Below, one piece after another: positions 51,848 through 62,718 of a stretch of DNA of 64,000 nt. The position numbers were made by a program, and so were the translations under genes. How positions within the stretch are numbered: position 1 is the first letter of the stretch; the number at the start of each line of letters is the position of its first letter. The notes under the pieces are model-generated. The model was given only the letters and a program-made list of their open reading frames with translations. It did no database searches and had not been told where the DNA came from. Origin of the DNA: Micromonospora sp. HK10 (GTDB lineage: Bacteria > Actinomycetota > Actinomycetes > Mycobacteriales > Micromonosporaceae); assembly GCF_000982955.1 (NCBI RefSeq), contig NZ_KQ058828.1:62001-126000 (forward strand), written 5' to 3'.

Positions 51848-52534
51848 ATGTCGCTGACCGAGAAGGCGATGACGCGCCTGCGTGAGCTGATCCAGTCCGG
51901 CGAACTGCCGCCCGGCACCCGGCTCCCACCCGAGCAGCAACTGGCCACGGAGCTCGGGGTGGGACGCAACATCATGCGGGAGGCGGTACGCGTCCTGGTT
52001 GCCGCCCGCGTGCTGGAGGTGCGCCGCGGCAACGGCACCTTCGTCACCAGCCTCGAGCCGCGACTGCTGCTGGAGAGCATCGGCGGCGCGGTGGAGCTGT
52101 TGCAGGGTGACTCGATGCTCGAGCTGACCGAGGTGCGGCGGCTGTTCGAACCCGCCGCCACCGGCCTGGCCGCCACCCGCATCACGCCCGAGCAGCTCGC
52201 CGTGGTCCAGGCGCACCTGGAGGCGATGCGGGCCGCCGCCGACGACGTGGAACTGCTCAACCAGCATGACGCCGCGTTCCACCGCGCGGTCGTCGCCGCC
52301 ACCGGCAACGAGACGCTGTCCACGGTGCTGGAGGGCATCTCCAGCCGGACGGTGCGGGCCCGCGTCTGGCGCGGGCTGGTCGACGCCGACGCGGCCGGCC
52401 AGACGCTGCGCGAGCACGAAGCGATCTACCTGGCGCTCGCCGCCGGTGACGCGATCCAGGCACAGGCGGCCGCCCTGATGCACGTCATCACCACGGAAAG
52501 CTGGCTGCGCCGTCACCTGGCCGAAGAGCGGTAA
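51848..52534 (+). CDS. GntR-family regulator with FCD domain (fucose operon regulator)
   Basis: A 228-residue FadR/FCD-type regulator. Winged helix at about residues 5-68 (AMTRLRELIQSGELPPGTRL, then LGVGRNIMREAVRVL), FCD domain to about 225 with the ligand/metal residues in EVRRLFEPAATG, HDAAFHRAVVAATGN and LMHVITT. ATG at 51848 with GAGGGG upstream; the longer frame from 51704 runs through the operator array and is unlikely to be translated. It is first in a plus-strand operon with a zinc dehydrogenase, SDR and aldo/keto reductase, and diverges from the fuconate dehydratase operon. Confidence 0.92.
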   Translation: MSLTEKAMTRLRELIQSGELPPGTRLPPEQQLATELGVGRNIMREAVRVLVAARVLEVRRGNGTFVTSLEPRLLLESIGGAVELLQGDSMLELTEVRRLFEPAATGLAATRITPEQLAVVQAHLEAMRAAADDVELLNQHDAAFHRAVVAATGNETLSTVLEGISSRTVRARVWRGLVDADAAGQTLREHEAIYLALAAGDAIQAQAAALMHVITTESWLRRHLAEER

Positions 52535-52583
52535 GGGCGTGACCGCGGCGGCCGCGACCACCGGACAACAGGGAAGGACTCCC

Positions 52584-53612
52584 ATGCGTTCAGCTCTGTA
52601 CGCGGGCAACTCGACGATCGTGGTCGAGGACCGGCCCGCCATCCCTCCCGGCACCGGTCAGGTGCAGATCGACGTCGCGTACACCGGCATCTGCGGTACC
52701 GACCTGCACATCCTGCACGGCGCGATGGACCACCGGGTACAGCTCCCCCAGCCGATCGGGCACGAGATGTCCGGCCGCGTCGCCGCCCTCGGCCCGGGGG
52801 TCGACGGCCTCCGGGTCGGGATGCCGGTCACCGTCATGCCCCTGCGGTGGTGCGGCTCCTGCCCCGCCTGCCTCGCCGGACATCAGCACATCTGTCACCG
52901 GCTCGAGTTCGTCGGCATCGACTCCCCGGGCGCCATGCAGCAGCAGTGGACCGTGCCGGCCGAGCTGGTCATCCCCCTGCCCGAGGATCTTTCCCTGCTC
53001 CACGCGGCGTTGGTCGAACCCACCGCGGTCGCGGTACACGACGTACGCCGCGCCGACCTGCGTCGCGGCGAGCAGGCGCTGGTGGTCGGCGGCGGCCCGG
53101 TCGGCATCCTGATCGCCCGGGTGGCGGACGCGGCCGGTGCCGAGGTTGTCGTCCTGGAAGTGGATCCGCACCGTCGAGCTGTCGCCGAGAAGCTCGGCAT
53201 CCGCGCCCTCGACCCCGCGCTCGACGACGTGGCCGCCGAGGTGGATGCCTGGACCGCCGGCGCCGGACCGGCCGTCGCCTTCGAGGTCTCCGGCTCCGCC
53301 GCCGGCCTCACCACCGCCGTGGACCTGCTGGCCACCCGCGGCCGGCTGGTCGTGGTGGGCATCCACAACCAGCCACGCGAGCTGGACGTGTTCCGGTTCT
53401 TCTGGCGCGAGCTGTCCCTGCTCGGCGCCCGGGTGTACGAGCGCGCCGACTACGAGACGGCGATCGACCTGCTCACCGACGGCACCATCCCGGCCCGGAC
53501 GCTCATCACCCACGTCGAGCCGCTCGCCAACGCCGCCGCCGCCTTTGCCGCCCTCGACGGCGGCGGCAGCGTCATGAAGGTCCTGATCGACTGCCGGGAG
53601 GTCACCGCATGA
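52584..53612 (+). CDS. Zinc-dependent alcohol dehydrogenase (sugar/polyol type)
   Basis: A 342-residue zinc MDR enzyme. Catalytic zinc ligands appear in GICGTD (Cys about 36) and GHEMSG (His-Glu about 60-61), structural zinc in CGSCPACLAGHQHIC (four Cys, about 90-104), and the nucleotide-binding loop is VVGGGPVGILIARVA (about 170). An acidic residue after beta-2 (LEVDPH) favours NAD+. ATG at 52584 has AAGGA about six bases upstream. The following SDR overlaps by four bases. It belongs to the sorbitol/threonine/galactitol dehydrogenase group; in this operon it may oxidise L-fucose or a related sugar acid, but the step is not settled by sequence. Confidence 0.9.
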   Translation: MRSALYAGNSTIVVEDRPAIPPGTGQVQIDVAYTGICGTDLHILHGAMDHRVQLPQPIGHEMSGRVAALGPGVDGLRVGMPVTVMPLRWCGSCPACLAGHQHICHRLEFVGIDSPGAMQQQWTVPAELVIPLPEDLSLLHAALVEPTAVAVHDVRRADLRRGEQALVVGGGPVGILIARVADAAGAEVVVLEVDPHRRAVAEKLGIRALDPALDDVAAEVDAWTAGAGPAVAFEVSGSAAGLTTAVDLLATRGRLVVVGIHNQPRELDVFRFFWRELSLLGARVYERADYETAIDLLTDGTIPARTLITHVEPLANAAAAFAALDGGGSVMKVLIDCREVTA

Positions 53613-54370
53613 ATCCGTTTGACCTGTCCGGCCGGCTGGCCGTCGTCACCGGTGCCCGGCGCGGCATCGGCCTGGCCATCGCCGACGCCCTCGCTGCCGC
53701 CGGCGCCGACATCGTCGCCGTCAGCGCCCACCTCGAAGCCACCGGCAGCGAGGTCGAGAAGCGGGTCCGCGGCCACGGCCGGGCCTTCACCGGACACCGG
53801 GTGGACTTCACCGATCGCGCCGCCGTCACCGACCTGGCCGGCCGGCTCCAGCACGGCGACCGGCCGGTCGACATCCTGGTCAACAACGCCGGCACCATCA
53901 GACGCGCCCCGGCCGCCCAGCACGACGACGCCATGTGGGACGAAGTCCTGGCGGTGAACCTGTCCGCCCAGTTCGTCCTGACCCGCCAGGTCGGAAACAG
54001 CATGCTGGCCCGTGGCCGGGGGAAGATCATTTTCACCGCCTCGCTGCTCAGCTTCCAGGGCGGCATCAACGTGCCCGGCTACACCGCGGCCAAGTCCGGG
54101 CTGATCGGCCTCACCCGGGCGCTCGCGAACGAATGGGCGGGCCACGGCGTCAACGTCAACGCGATCGTCCCCGGCTACATCGCCACCGACAACACCGAGG
54201 CGCTGCGCGCGGACCAGGACCGCAACGCCGCGATCGTTGCCCGCATCCCGGCCGGCCGCTGGGGACGCCCCGACGACCTGGCCGGCACCGCCGTCTTCCT
54301 GGCCAGCGCCGCATCCGACTACGTGCACGGCGCCGCCATCCCGGTCGACGGTGGCTGGCTCGGACGCTGA
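53609..54370 (+). CDS. SDR, KduD-like 2-keto-3-deoxy sugar-acid dehydrogenase
   Basis: A 253-residue SDR strongly resembling 2-deoxy-D-gluconate 3-dehydrogenase/KduD: TGARRGIGLA (about 14-23), NNAGTIRR (about 92), SLLSFQGGINVPGYTAAKSG with Tyr and Lys (about 150-156), NVNAIVPGYIATDNTEALR, and IPAGRWGRPDDLAG. The shared SFQGGI and ATDNT stretches separate this branch from the fatty-acid SDRs. ATG at 53609 overlaps the zinc dehydrogenase stop (ATGA). It could oxidise 2-keto-3-deoxy-L-fuconate, making the SDR at 43491 a second enzyme of similar type, or serve a related uronate route. Confidence 0.9.
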   Translation: MNPFDLSGRLAVVTGARRGIGLAIADALAAAGADIVAVSAHLEATGSEVEKRVRGHGRAFTGHRVDFTDRAAVTDLAGRLQHGDRPVDILVNNAGTIRRAPAAQHDDAMWDEVLAVNLSAQFVLTRQVGNSMLARGRGKIIFTASLLSFQGGINVPGYTAAKSGLIGLTRALANEWAGHGVNVNAIVPGYIATDNTEALRADQDRNAAIVARIPAGRWGRPDDLAGTAVFLASAASDYVHGAAIPVDGGWLGR

Positions 54371-54386
54371 CCGAAAACCGGAGGTG

Positions 54387-55445
54387 ATGTCGGTGATCCA
54401 GGATCAGCACCACACCCCCGGCGGGGCGCCGGTGATCAGGCAGGTGGCGCTGCCCCGCCGGCCCGCGGTAGCGGTGAGCACGCTGAGCTTCGGCGCCGCG
54501 CAGGCCGGCAACCTGTACAGCGCCAGAAGCGAGGAAGACATCGCCGCCGCGATCGACGCCGCCTGGGACGCGGGTATGCGCTACTTCGACACCGCACCGC
54601 ACTACGGGCTCGGTCTGTCGGAACGCCGGCTCGGTGCCGCCCTGCGCCGCCGGCCCCGGGACGAGTATGTCGTGTCGACCAAGGTCGGACGGCTGCTGAT
54701 CCCGTCCCCGCACACCGCGCACCTCCGTGACACGGAAGGCTTCGACGTCCCGGCCGATCGCCGCCGGGTGTGGGACTTCAGCCGCGACGGCGTACGTCGC
54801 AGCCTGGAGGAGAGCCTCACCCGCACCGGCCTGGACCGGATCGACATCGTCTACCTCCACGATCCCGACGACCACGCCGAGCAGGCCATCACCGAAGCGA
54901 TACCCGCCCTCATCGAACTGCGCGAGCAGAAGGTCATCGGGGCGATCGGCGCGGGCATGAACCAGTCCCGGATGCTGACCCGCTTCGTCGAGCAGACGGA
55001 CATCGACGTGGTGATGTGCGCCGGCAGGTTCACCCTGCTCGAACAGGGCGCCCTGACCGACCTGCTGCCCGCCGCCCGGCGACACGACGTCGCGGTCGTC
55101 ATCGCCGGCGTCTACAACTCCGGCCTGTTGGCCCGGGAACGCCCGCCGGCCAACGCCAGCTACAACTACCAGCCGGCCCCTGCGGACCTTCTCGACCGAG
55201 CCAACCGGATCGCCCGGATCTGCGAGGACCACGGCACGACGCTTCCCGCGGCGGCGCTCGCGTACGCCGGCTCACACCCAGCCGTCGTGTCGACGACGAT
55301 CGGGTTGGGCAGCGCCCGCCAGGTGCACGAGACCGTCCAGCGGGCAGCTGCCGCGATACCCGCCGCGCTCTGGCCCGCCCTGCACGAAGCCGGCCTGGTC
55401 AGCTGGCTGCCGCTGACCCCACCGCCAACCGGCCCGCTCCCCTGA
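54387..55445 (+). CDS. Aldo/keto reductase, probable L-fucose dehydrogenase
   Basis: A 352-residue AKR-fold enzyme of the D-threo-aldose 1-dehydrogenase/L-fucose dehydrogenase group. The catalytic tetrad is visible as YFDTAPHYG (Asp about 70, Tyr about 75), VVSTKVG (Lys about 98) and IVYLHDPDD (His about 158); MCAGRFTLLEQG and GVYNSGLLA are also typical of this group. ATG at 54387 has GGAGG only two bases away, while an in-frame GTG at 54393 has it at eight, so the true start may be two codons later. Catalyses oxidation of L-fucose to its lactone, the step before the lactonase. Last gene of the plus-strand operon. Confidence 0.9.
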   Translation: MSVIQDQHHTPGGAPVIRQVALPRRPAVAVSTLSFGAAQAGNLYSARSEEDIAAAIDAAWDAGMRYFDTAPHYGLGLSERRLGAALRRRPRDEYVVSTKVGRLLIPSPHTAHLRDTEGFDVPADRRRVWDFSRDGVRRSLEESLTRTGLDRIDIVYLHDPDDHAEQAITEAIPALIELREQKVIGAIGAGMNQSRMLTRFVEQTDIDVVMCAGRFTLLEQGALTDLLPAARRHDVAVVIAGVYNSGLLARERPPANASYNYQPAPADLLDRANRIARICEDHGTTLPAAALAYAGSHPAVVSTTIGLGSARQVHETVQRAAAAIPAALWPALHEAGLVSWLPLTPPPTGPLP

Positions 55446-55456
55446 GCGCCGACGCT

Positions 55457-55489
55457 GGTGCCTGACCCGCTTCCCGCGGGTCAGGCACC
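55457..55489. terminator. Bidirectional terminator hairpin
   Basis: A perfect 14-base stem, GGTGCCTGACCCGC / GCGGGTCAGGCACC, with a TTCCC loop, centred between the convergent AKR and GH59 stops. No T-run, as is usual in high-GC genomes. It fits both transcripts. Confidence 0.85.
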
Positions 55490-55503
55490 CGGCTGGCGTC
55501 GGC

Positions 55504-57954
<2,451 letters not shown>

Positions 57955-57960
57955 TCAGGG

Positions 57961-58080
57961 TTCACTGCTGGTTGGTCTGGCCGGTGCAGTCCCACAACTG
58001 CGCTGGGTGTTGTCGGCCGTCGAGGCGTTCGGCACGTCGGGACAGCAGCCCGACTGGCCGCCCACGACCGGCCTTCGAGG
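57961..58080 (-). pseudogene. Frameshifted remnant of a ricin-type (CBM13) repeat
   Basis: Between the GH29 stop and GH59 start the minus strand reads DVPNASTADNTQ, then, after a one-base shift, QLWDCTGQTNQQ and a stop. These are the two halves of a canonical ricin-B beta subunit (CLDVPNAST...NGTQVQLWDC...NQQW). The region is not part of either neighbouring reading frame. It is best read as the decayed end of a former ricin domain, either of the GH29 protein or of a lost gene. Confidence 0.75.
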
Positions 58081-58099
58081 GGTAGGTGCCGGCGACGGG

Positions 58100-60082
58100 T
58101 CAGACCGCCGTGATCGTCCACTGGTTGTTGGTGCTGTTGTTGGGCGCCCACATGCACACGGTCGAGCCGGACGTGCCGTTGCCCATGCCGTCCAGGGCCG
58201 TGTTCGTGCCCCGGTTGACGAGCTGGTAGCGGCCGTTGCCCAGGTCGGCGAGCCGCCACTGCTGGTTGTTGCCGCCGTTCCACGCCGCCTGCCGGGCGTT
58301 GGCGCCGTTGGCGGTGTTGCCCCAGCTGTCGACCACCATCCCGTTGGTCCGGTTGACGATGCGGTAGTAGCCGCCGCCCACGTCGACCAGTTGCCACTGC
58401 AGGTTCGTGCTGCCGTCCCAGTTCCACTGCTTGAGCACCGAGCCGGACGCCACGTTGCCACCGCTGTCGAGCACCAGGCCGGTGGTCACGTTCGCGATCC
58501 GCACGTAGCCCGTGATGCTGCCGGCGCCCAGGGTCGGGATGGTCCCGGCGAAGGTCAGCTTCAGCACGTACGCGGGGGCGCTGAACGGGGCGCCGGAGGG
58601 CAGGGTGACCCGCAGGCCGCTGCCGTCCTGGGTACGGTTGGGCAGGTCGAGGTAGGTGCCGGCGGTCGAGCCGAGCAGCTGCACCGAGGTCAGCGAGCTC
58701 AGGTTGATCCGGTTCGCGTTCAGGGTGGTGATGTTCAGCGTCGCGCCCGGCCAGCCCAGCACGGTCGCGTACAGCACGCGGTTGTCCTTGCTGCGGGTGA
58801 ACCGGATGTCCTGCGCGGTGCCGGCGCGCGGCGTGCTGAACGAGCCGCCGCCCATCTGCGTCGGCCCTTCGCCGAAGGCCGACCAGGCGCGGGTGGCGTA
58901 GATGGATTCGCCGAAGCGCTTCAGGTAGTCACCGATGCCGAGCAGGATGCTGCGCTGACCGCCGGGAATCGTGCCGTCGGCCATCGGCGCGATGTTGAGC
59001 AGCATGTTGCCGTTCTTGCTCACCCGGTCGATGAGCGAGTGCAGCATCTGGTTGAGCGAGTAGTAGCCGATGCCCACCGTGTAGCACCAACTGGAGCTCG
59101 AGATGCTGTCGTCGGTGAGCCAGTACGGCGTCTGCAGGCCGGCCGGGCCGCCCCGTTCGTAGTCGACCACCTCGCCGCTGGTGTTGAACCCGTCCTTGTA
59201 GGTGGCGACGACGTCCTTGTTCCAGGCGACCGCGCGGTTGTAGTAGTAGGCCAGGAAGTCCAGCCGGTACGACTCGGGGATAGCGCTGAGGTTGAAGTCC
59301 TGCCAGATCATGTCGGGCTGGTAGCCGTCGATGATCTCGCGGAGCTTGTCGTACCACAGCTGGTACTCCGCCGGGGTGCCGAGCTGGCCGTAGAGCTTGC
59401 GCAGGCCGGCGTCGGACTGCTGCGGCGCCCACTGGTAGAAGCCGGTGAAGTTGTACGCGTGGTGCATCGCGACGACCAGCCGGAGGCCCTTGGCCCGGAT
59501 GGCGTCGGCGTGCAGGCGCAGCAGGTCGAGCCGGGGCCCCCGGGCCACCGAGTTGTACTCGTTGACGCTGCTGTTCCACATGGAGAATCCGTCGTGGTGT
59601 TCGGCCACCGGACCGGCGAACCTGGCGCCCGCGTCGGCGAACAGCTGCGCCCACTCGTCGGGGTCGAAGTTGCCGCCGGCCGACCGGAGCTTCGGGGCGA
59701 ACTGCACCCAGTTGCCCGCCCGGTCCCGGGCGCCGTTGATGAAGTTGTGGTACGGCCACGCCGACGGATCGCCGTACACGCTCTTGTGGTGGTTGTTCTC
59801 GGCCGAGCCGTTGTTGTACATGTTCCGCGGGTACCACTCGTTGCCGAACGCGGGAACGCTGAAGGCGCCCCAGTGGTAGTAGATGCCGAACTTGGCATCC
59901 TGGAACCATTCCGCGGCCGGCGGGTGCTGGTTGACGGATGACCAGGTGGCGGTGTAGCTGCTCGGGCCGACGGTGGCCTCGGCCACGGCGGCCCGCAGCA
60001 CGCCGCTGGCCGCGACCGCTCCGGTGATTCCGGCTGCCGTGAGCAGCCGTCGGCGGCTGATCCCTGGGACGGATGAGCGCAT
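58100..60082 (-). CDS. Secreted GH29 alpha-L-fucosidase with ricin-like domain
   Basis: A 660-residue enzyme with a twin-arginine signal (SRRRLLTAAG, hydrophobic run to about residue 35). The GH29 barrel (about 45-380) contains WFQDAKFGIYYHWGAFSVP, EHHDGFSMW (general His pair) and PDMIWQDFN with the nucleophile Asp at about 262; a C-terminal beta domain follows, then ricin-like repeats (about 500-658) with LQWQL, NQQWRL and NNQWTI. It releases terminal alpha-L-fucose from glycans outside the cell. ATG at 60082. A 22-bp LacI-type palindrome lies 59 bases upstream, so expression is probably repressed without substrate. The intracellular fucose pathway in the neighbouring region would consume its product. 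Confidence 0.93.
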   Translation of the reverse strand: MRSSVPGISRRRLLTAAGITGAVAASGVLRAAVAEATVGPSSYTATWSSVNQHPPAAEWFQDAKFGIYYHWGAFSVPAFGNEWYPRNMYNNGSAENNHHKSVYGDPSAWPYHNFINGARDRAGNWVQFAPKLRSAGGNFDPDEWAQLFADAGARFAGPVAEHHDGFSMWNSSVNEYNSVARGPRLDLLRLHADAIRAKGLRLVVAMHHAYNFTGFYQWAPQQSDAGLRKLYGQLGTPAEYQLWYDKLREIIDGYQPDMIWQDFNLSAIPESYRLDFLAYYYNRAVAWNKDVVATYKDGFNTSGEVVDYERGGPAGLQTPYWLTDDSISSSSWCYTVGIGYYSLNQMLHSLIDRVSKNGNMLLNIAPMADGTIPGGQRSILLGIGDYLKRFGESIYATRAWSAFGEGPTQMGGGSFSTPRAGTAQDIRFTRSKDNRVLYATVLGWPGATLNITTLNANRINLSSLTSVQLLGSTAGTYLDLPNRTQDGSGLRVTLPSGAPFSAPAYVLKLTFAGTIPTLGAGSITGYVRIANVTTGLVLDSGGNVASGSVLKQWNWDGSTNLQWQLVDVGGGYYRIVNRTNGMVVDSWGNTANGANARQAAWNGGNNQQWRLADLGNGRYQLVNRGTNTALDGMGNGTSGSTVCMWAPNNSTNNQWTITAV

Positions 60083-60140
60083 GACAGGTCCTCTCGCGAT
60101 GGAGTTCGCTCAGTGGAACGGCTGGTCAGGCCACGTCTCG

Positions 60141-60162
60141 ACGTTGTTAGCGCTAACAACGT
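60141..60162. promoter_or_regulatory. Perfect 22-bp palindromic operator (LacI type)
   Basis: Left arm ACGTTGTTAGC and right arm GCTAACAACGT form a perfect palindrome with a central CG, the standard form of LacI/GalR-family operators in actinomycetes. It lies 59-80 bases upstream of the GH29 start, at a promoter-proximal position. No LacI gene is in the window, so the regulator is elsewhere. Confidence 0.9.
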
Positions 60163-60639
60163 GCCGCCGGCGGCGCCGATCGCCTGGTGGGGTGGTGGGG
60201 TGGGACGTCCGCTGCCTGAGAAGACTGCCAGAACGCTCGCGACCATTCAAGAGGGTCGTTCCCTATTCGTTCGCCCGCATCGGAGAACCTTTCGTGCGGA
60301 TCGGTTCTGACCCGCCGGGCAAGCCGTTCATAACAGTTTTCGAACCTCCATTTTCCCGACTTCAATTCTCCGCCCCACGGGACGGCCAGGACGCTGGGCA
60401 CCGAGGTCCGGAGGCGTCCCGGGGGACGTCGACGGACGCCCGTAGCCGTCATTCGGCGCCGGCACCTTGGGCTCCCCTCCCGACGCAGATCGCTCGCGAC
60501 ACCGCGCGGCCTACGCCCCGTGCGGCACCCGCACCGGGGCGCCGGGCCGAGCACCGGCGGGTGCTCGGCAGGCCGGGCCGGTACCCTTGATGATCAGGCG
60601 CGAAGTGTGCGCATATGTCCTCAATCCGAAGAGGTGACC
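60163..60639. other. Divergent intergenic region between GH29 and acyl-CoA oxidase
   Basis: 477 bases with no gene I can support. It has a relatively AT-rich patch (about 60330-60375) that may contain promoters. Upstream of the oxidase start there is TTGATG (60587) and CATATG (60612) with a 19-base gap, only a weak promoter match. Confidence 0.45.
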
Positions 60640-62631
60640 ATGCCTGATCACGAGTCCGGCCGCATCGACCTCGCACGCCTGCGGGACGTACTCGACGGAC
60701 CGTGGGCCGAGGTTCGCAACGCGCACCGGAAGCACCTCGACGAGCGCTTCCTCCCCGTGTACGGCGAAACCGGCGACCAGGCCCGTCAGCGGATCACCCG
60801 GCTGCTCACCGAGCTTCCCGTCGAACTGGGTATCGCATCGGGCTTCCCGACCGAGTACGGCGGCAGGTCCGACCTCGGCGGCTCGATCGTCGCCATCGAG
60901 ATGCTCGCGCAGGTCGACCTGTCGCTGATGGTCAAGGCGGGCGTCCAGTGGGGTCTGTTCGGCGGCGCGGTCGGCGCGCTCGGCACCCGTCGACACCACG
61001 ACGCCTACCTCCGGGACATCATCTCGGGCACGATCTTCGGCTGCTTCGCCATGACCGAGACCGGCCACGGCTCCGACGTCCAGCAACTGCGCACCACCTG
61101 CACCTACGATCCGCAGACGCAGACCTTCGACCTGCACACCCCGCACGAGGCGGCACGCAAGGACTACATCGGCAACGCGGCCCGGGACGGGCGGATGGCG
61201 GTGGTCTTCGCGCAGCTGATCACCAACGGGCGCCGGCACGGCGTACACGCGTGGCTGGTGCCGATCCGCGACGCGGCGGGCAACCCGATGCCGGGCGTGA
61301 CCATCGGCGACGCCGGGCCCAAGGCCGGCCTGCTCGGCGTCGACAACGGGCGGCTCAGCTTCGACCACGTCCGGGTGCCGCGGGACATGCTGCTGGACCG
61401 GTACGGCCAGGTGGCGGTGGACGGCACGTACACCAGCCCGATCGAGAACGACTCCCGACGGTTCTTCACCATGCTCGGCACGCTGGTCCGCGGCCGGGTC
61501 AGCGTGGGCGGCGCCGCCTCGGCGGCCACCAAGTCGGCGCTGACCATCGCGGTGCGCTACGGCGACATCCGCCGCCAGTTCGGCACGCCCGGCGCCGACC
61601 GGGAGGTGCTGCTCAACGATTACCTGGCCCACCAGCGCAAGCTGCTGCCCGCCCTGGCCACCACGTACGCCCTGCACTTCGCGCAGGCCGAACTGGTCAC
61701 CGCGCTCAACGCGGTGCAGGGCGGCGACGCGCCGGTGGACGAGCACCGGCAACGGGAGTTGGAGTCCCGCGCCGCCGGTCTCAAGGCCGCACAGACCTGG
61801 CACGCGACCCGCACCATCCAGATGTGCCGCGAGGCGTGCGGCGGCGCGGGCTACCTGGCCGAGAACCGGCTACCGAGCTTGAAGGCCGACACCGACGTCT
61901 TCACCACCTTCGAGGGCGACAACACGGTGCTGCTGCAACTGGTGGCCAAGGGGCTGCTCACCGGCTACCGGGACGAGTTCGGCTCGTTGGACGGCTGGGG
62001 GCGTGCCTCCTTCGTCGCCGAACAGGTCCGCGAGATGGTGCTCGAGCGCACCGCCGCGCGGTCGCTCATCGAGCGGCTGATCGGCGCGGTGCCCGGCCGC
62101 GACGAGGAGGTCGCCGTCACCGACCGCGGCTGGCAGCTCAAGGTCTTCGAGGACCGCGAGCGGCACCTCCTCGACGGCGCGGTCCGTCGTCTCCGCAACG
62201 GCGCGGCCACGAAGAAGGACCGTCCCTTCGACATCTTCAACGACGTCCAGGACCACGTCCTCGCCGTCGCCGCCGCGCACGTCGACCGGGTCACCCTGGA
62301 GGCGTTCGTCGCCGGCATCGAGGACGCCGGGGACCCGGCGGTCCGGGCGCTGCTCTCCCGGGTCTGTGACCTGTACGCGCTCAGCGTCATCGAGGCCAAC
62401 AAGGGATGGTTCCTGGAGCACGGCCGGCTGACCCCCGCCCGCGCCAAGGCGATCACCGGCGTGGTCAACGGCCTGCTCAAGGAGCTGCGCACGCACATGC
62501 GCACGCTGGTGGACGGTTTCGCGATCCCGGATTCGTGGTTGCACTGCGCCATCCTGCGGGAGGAGCCGCGCCGGCAGGAGACCATGGCCGTGCACGACGG
62601 CGCCGGTGATCCACAGGCCGTGCCCGCGTAG
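60640..62631 (+). CDS. Acyl-CoA oxidase/dehydrogenase family protein
   Basis: A 663-residue flavoenzyme of the acyl-CoA oxidase type. N-terminal helical domain, then FGCFAMTETGHGSDVQQLRT (about 132-151, FAD/substrate contact), the beta domain with DGRMAVVFAQL, and a C-terminal pair of helical domains that include CREACGGAGYLAENRL and the catalytic Glu in TTFEGDNTVLLQL (about 425-430). Its length fits acyl-CoA oxidases rather than the 380-residue dehydrogenases. ATG at 60640 has GAGG six bases upstream; upstream in-frame codons are not needed. It introduces a trans-2 double bond into acyl-CoA; its link to the neighbouring glycosidases is unclear and may be positional only. Confidence 0.93.
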   Translation: MPDHESGRIDLARLRDVLDGPWAEVRNAHRKHLDERFLPVYGETGDQARQRITRLLTELPVELGIASGFPTEYGGRSDLGGSIVAIEMLAQVDLSLMVKAGVQWGLFGGAVGALGTRRHHDAYLRDIISGTIFGCFAMTETGHGSDVQQLRTTCTYDPQTQTFDLHTPHEAARKDYIGNAARDGRMAVVFAQLITNGRRHGVHAWLVPIRDAAGNPMPGVTIGDAGPKAGLLGVDNGRLSFDHVRVPRDMLLDRYGQVAVDGTYTSPIENDSRRFFTMLGTLVRGRVSVGGAASAATKSALTIAVRYGDIRRQFGTPGADREVLLNDYLAHQRKLLPALATTYALHFAQAELVTALNAVQGGDAPVDEHRQRELESRAAGLKAAQTWHATRTIQMCREACGGAGYLAENRLPSLKADTDVFTTFEGDNTVLLQLVAKGLLTGYRDEFGSLDGWGRASFVAEQVREMVLERTAARSLIERLIGAVPGRDEEVAVTDRGWQLKVFEDRERHLLDGAVRRLRNGAATKKDRPFDIFNDVQDHVLAVAAAHVDRVTLEAFVAGIEDAGDPAVRALLSRVCDLYALSVIEANKGWFLEHGRLTPARAKAITGVVNGLLKELRTHMRTLVDGFAIPDSWLHCAILREEPRRQETMAVHDGAGDPQAVPA

Positions 62632-62667
62632 CGGGTACGCGACCCGATCAGCCGACGCCGCGACGGT

Positions 62668-62711
62668 CGCCCTGGCGTACCGCCGTGCCAGCACGGCGGT
62701 ACGCCAGGGCG
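62668..62711. terminator. Long perfect hairpin between convergent genes
   Basis: A 21-base perfect stem (left arm 62668-62688, right arm 62691-62711, core CCCTGGCGTACCGCCGTGC) with a two-base tip, between the oxidase stop (62631) and the GH127 stop (62719). A bidirectional intrinsic terminator is likely. Confidence 0.85.
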
Positions 62712-62718
62712 GCGGTGT

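Noticed and set aside
60520..60639. An N-terminal extension of the acyl-CoA oxidase
   Set aside because: The added residues are Arg/Gly-rich, and the ATG at 60640 has a GAGG Shine-Dalgarno and gives the normal family start.
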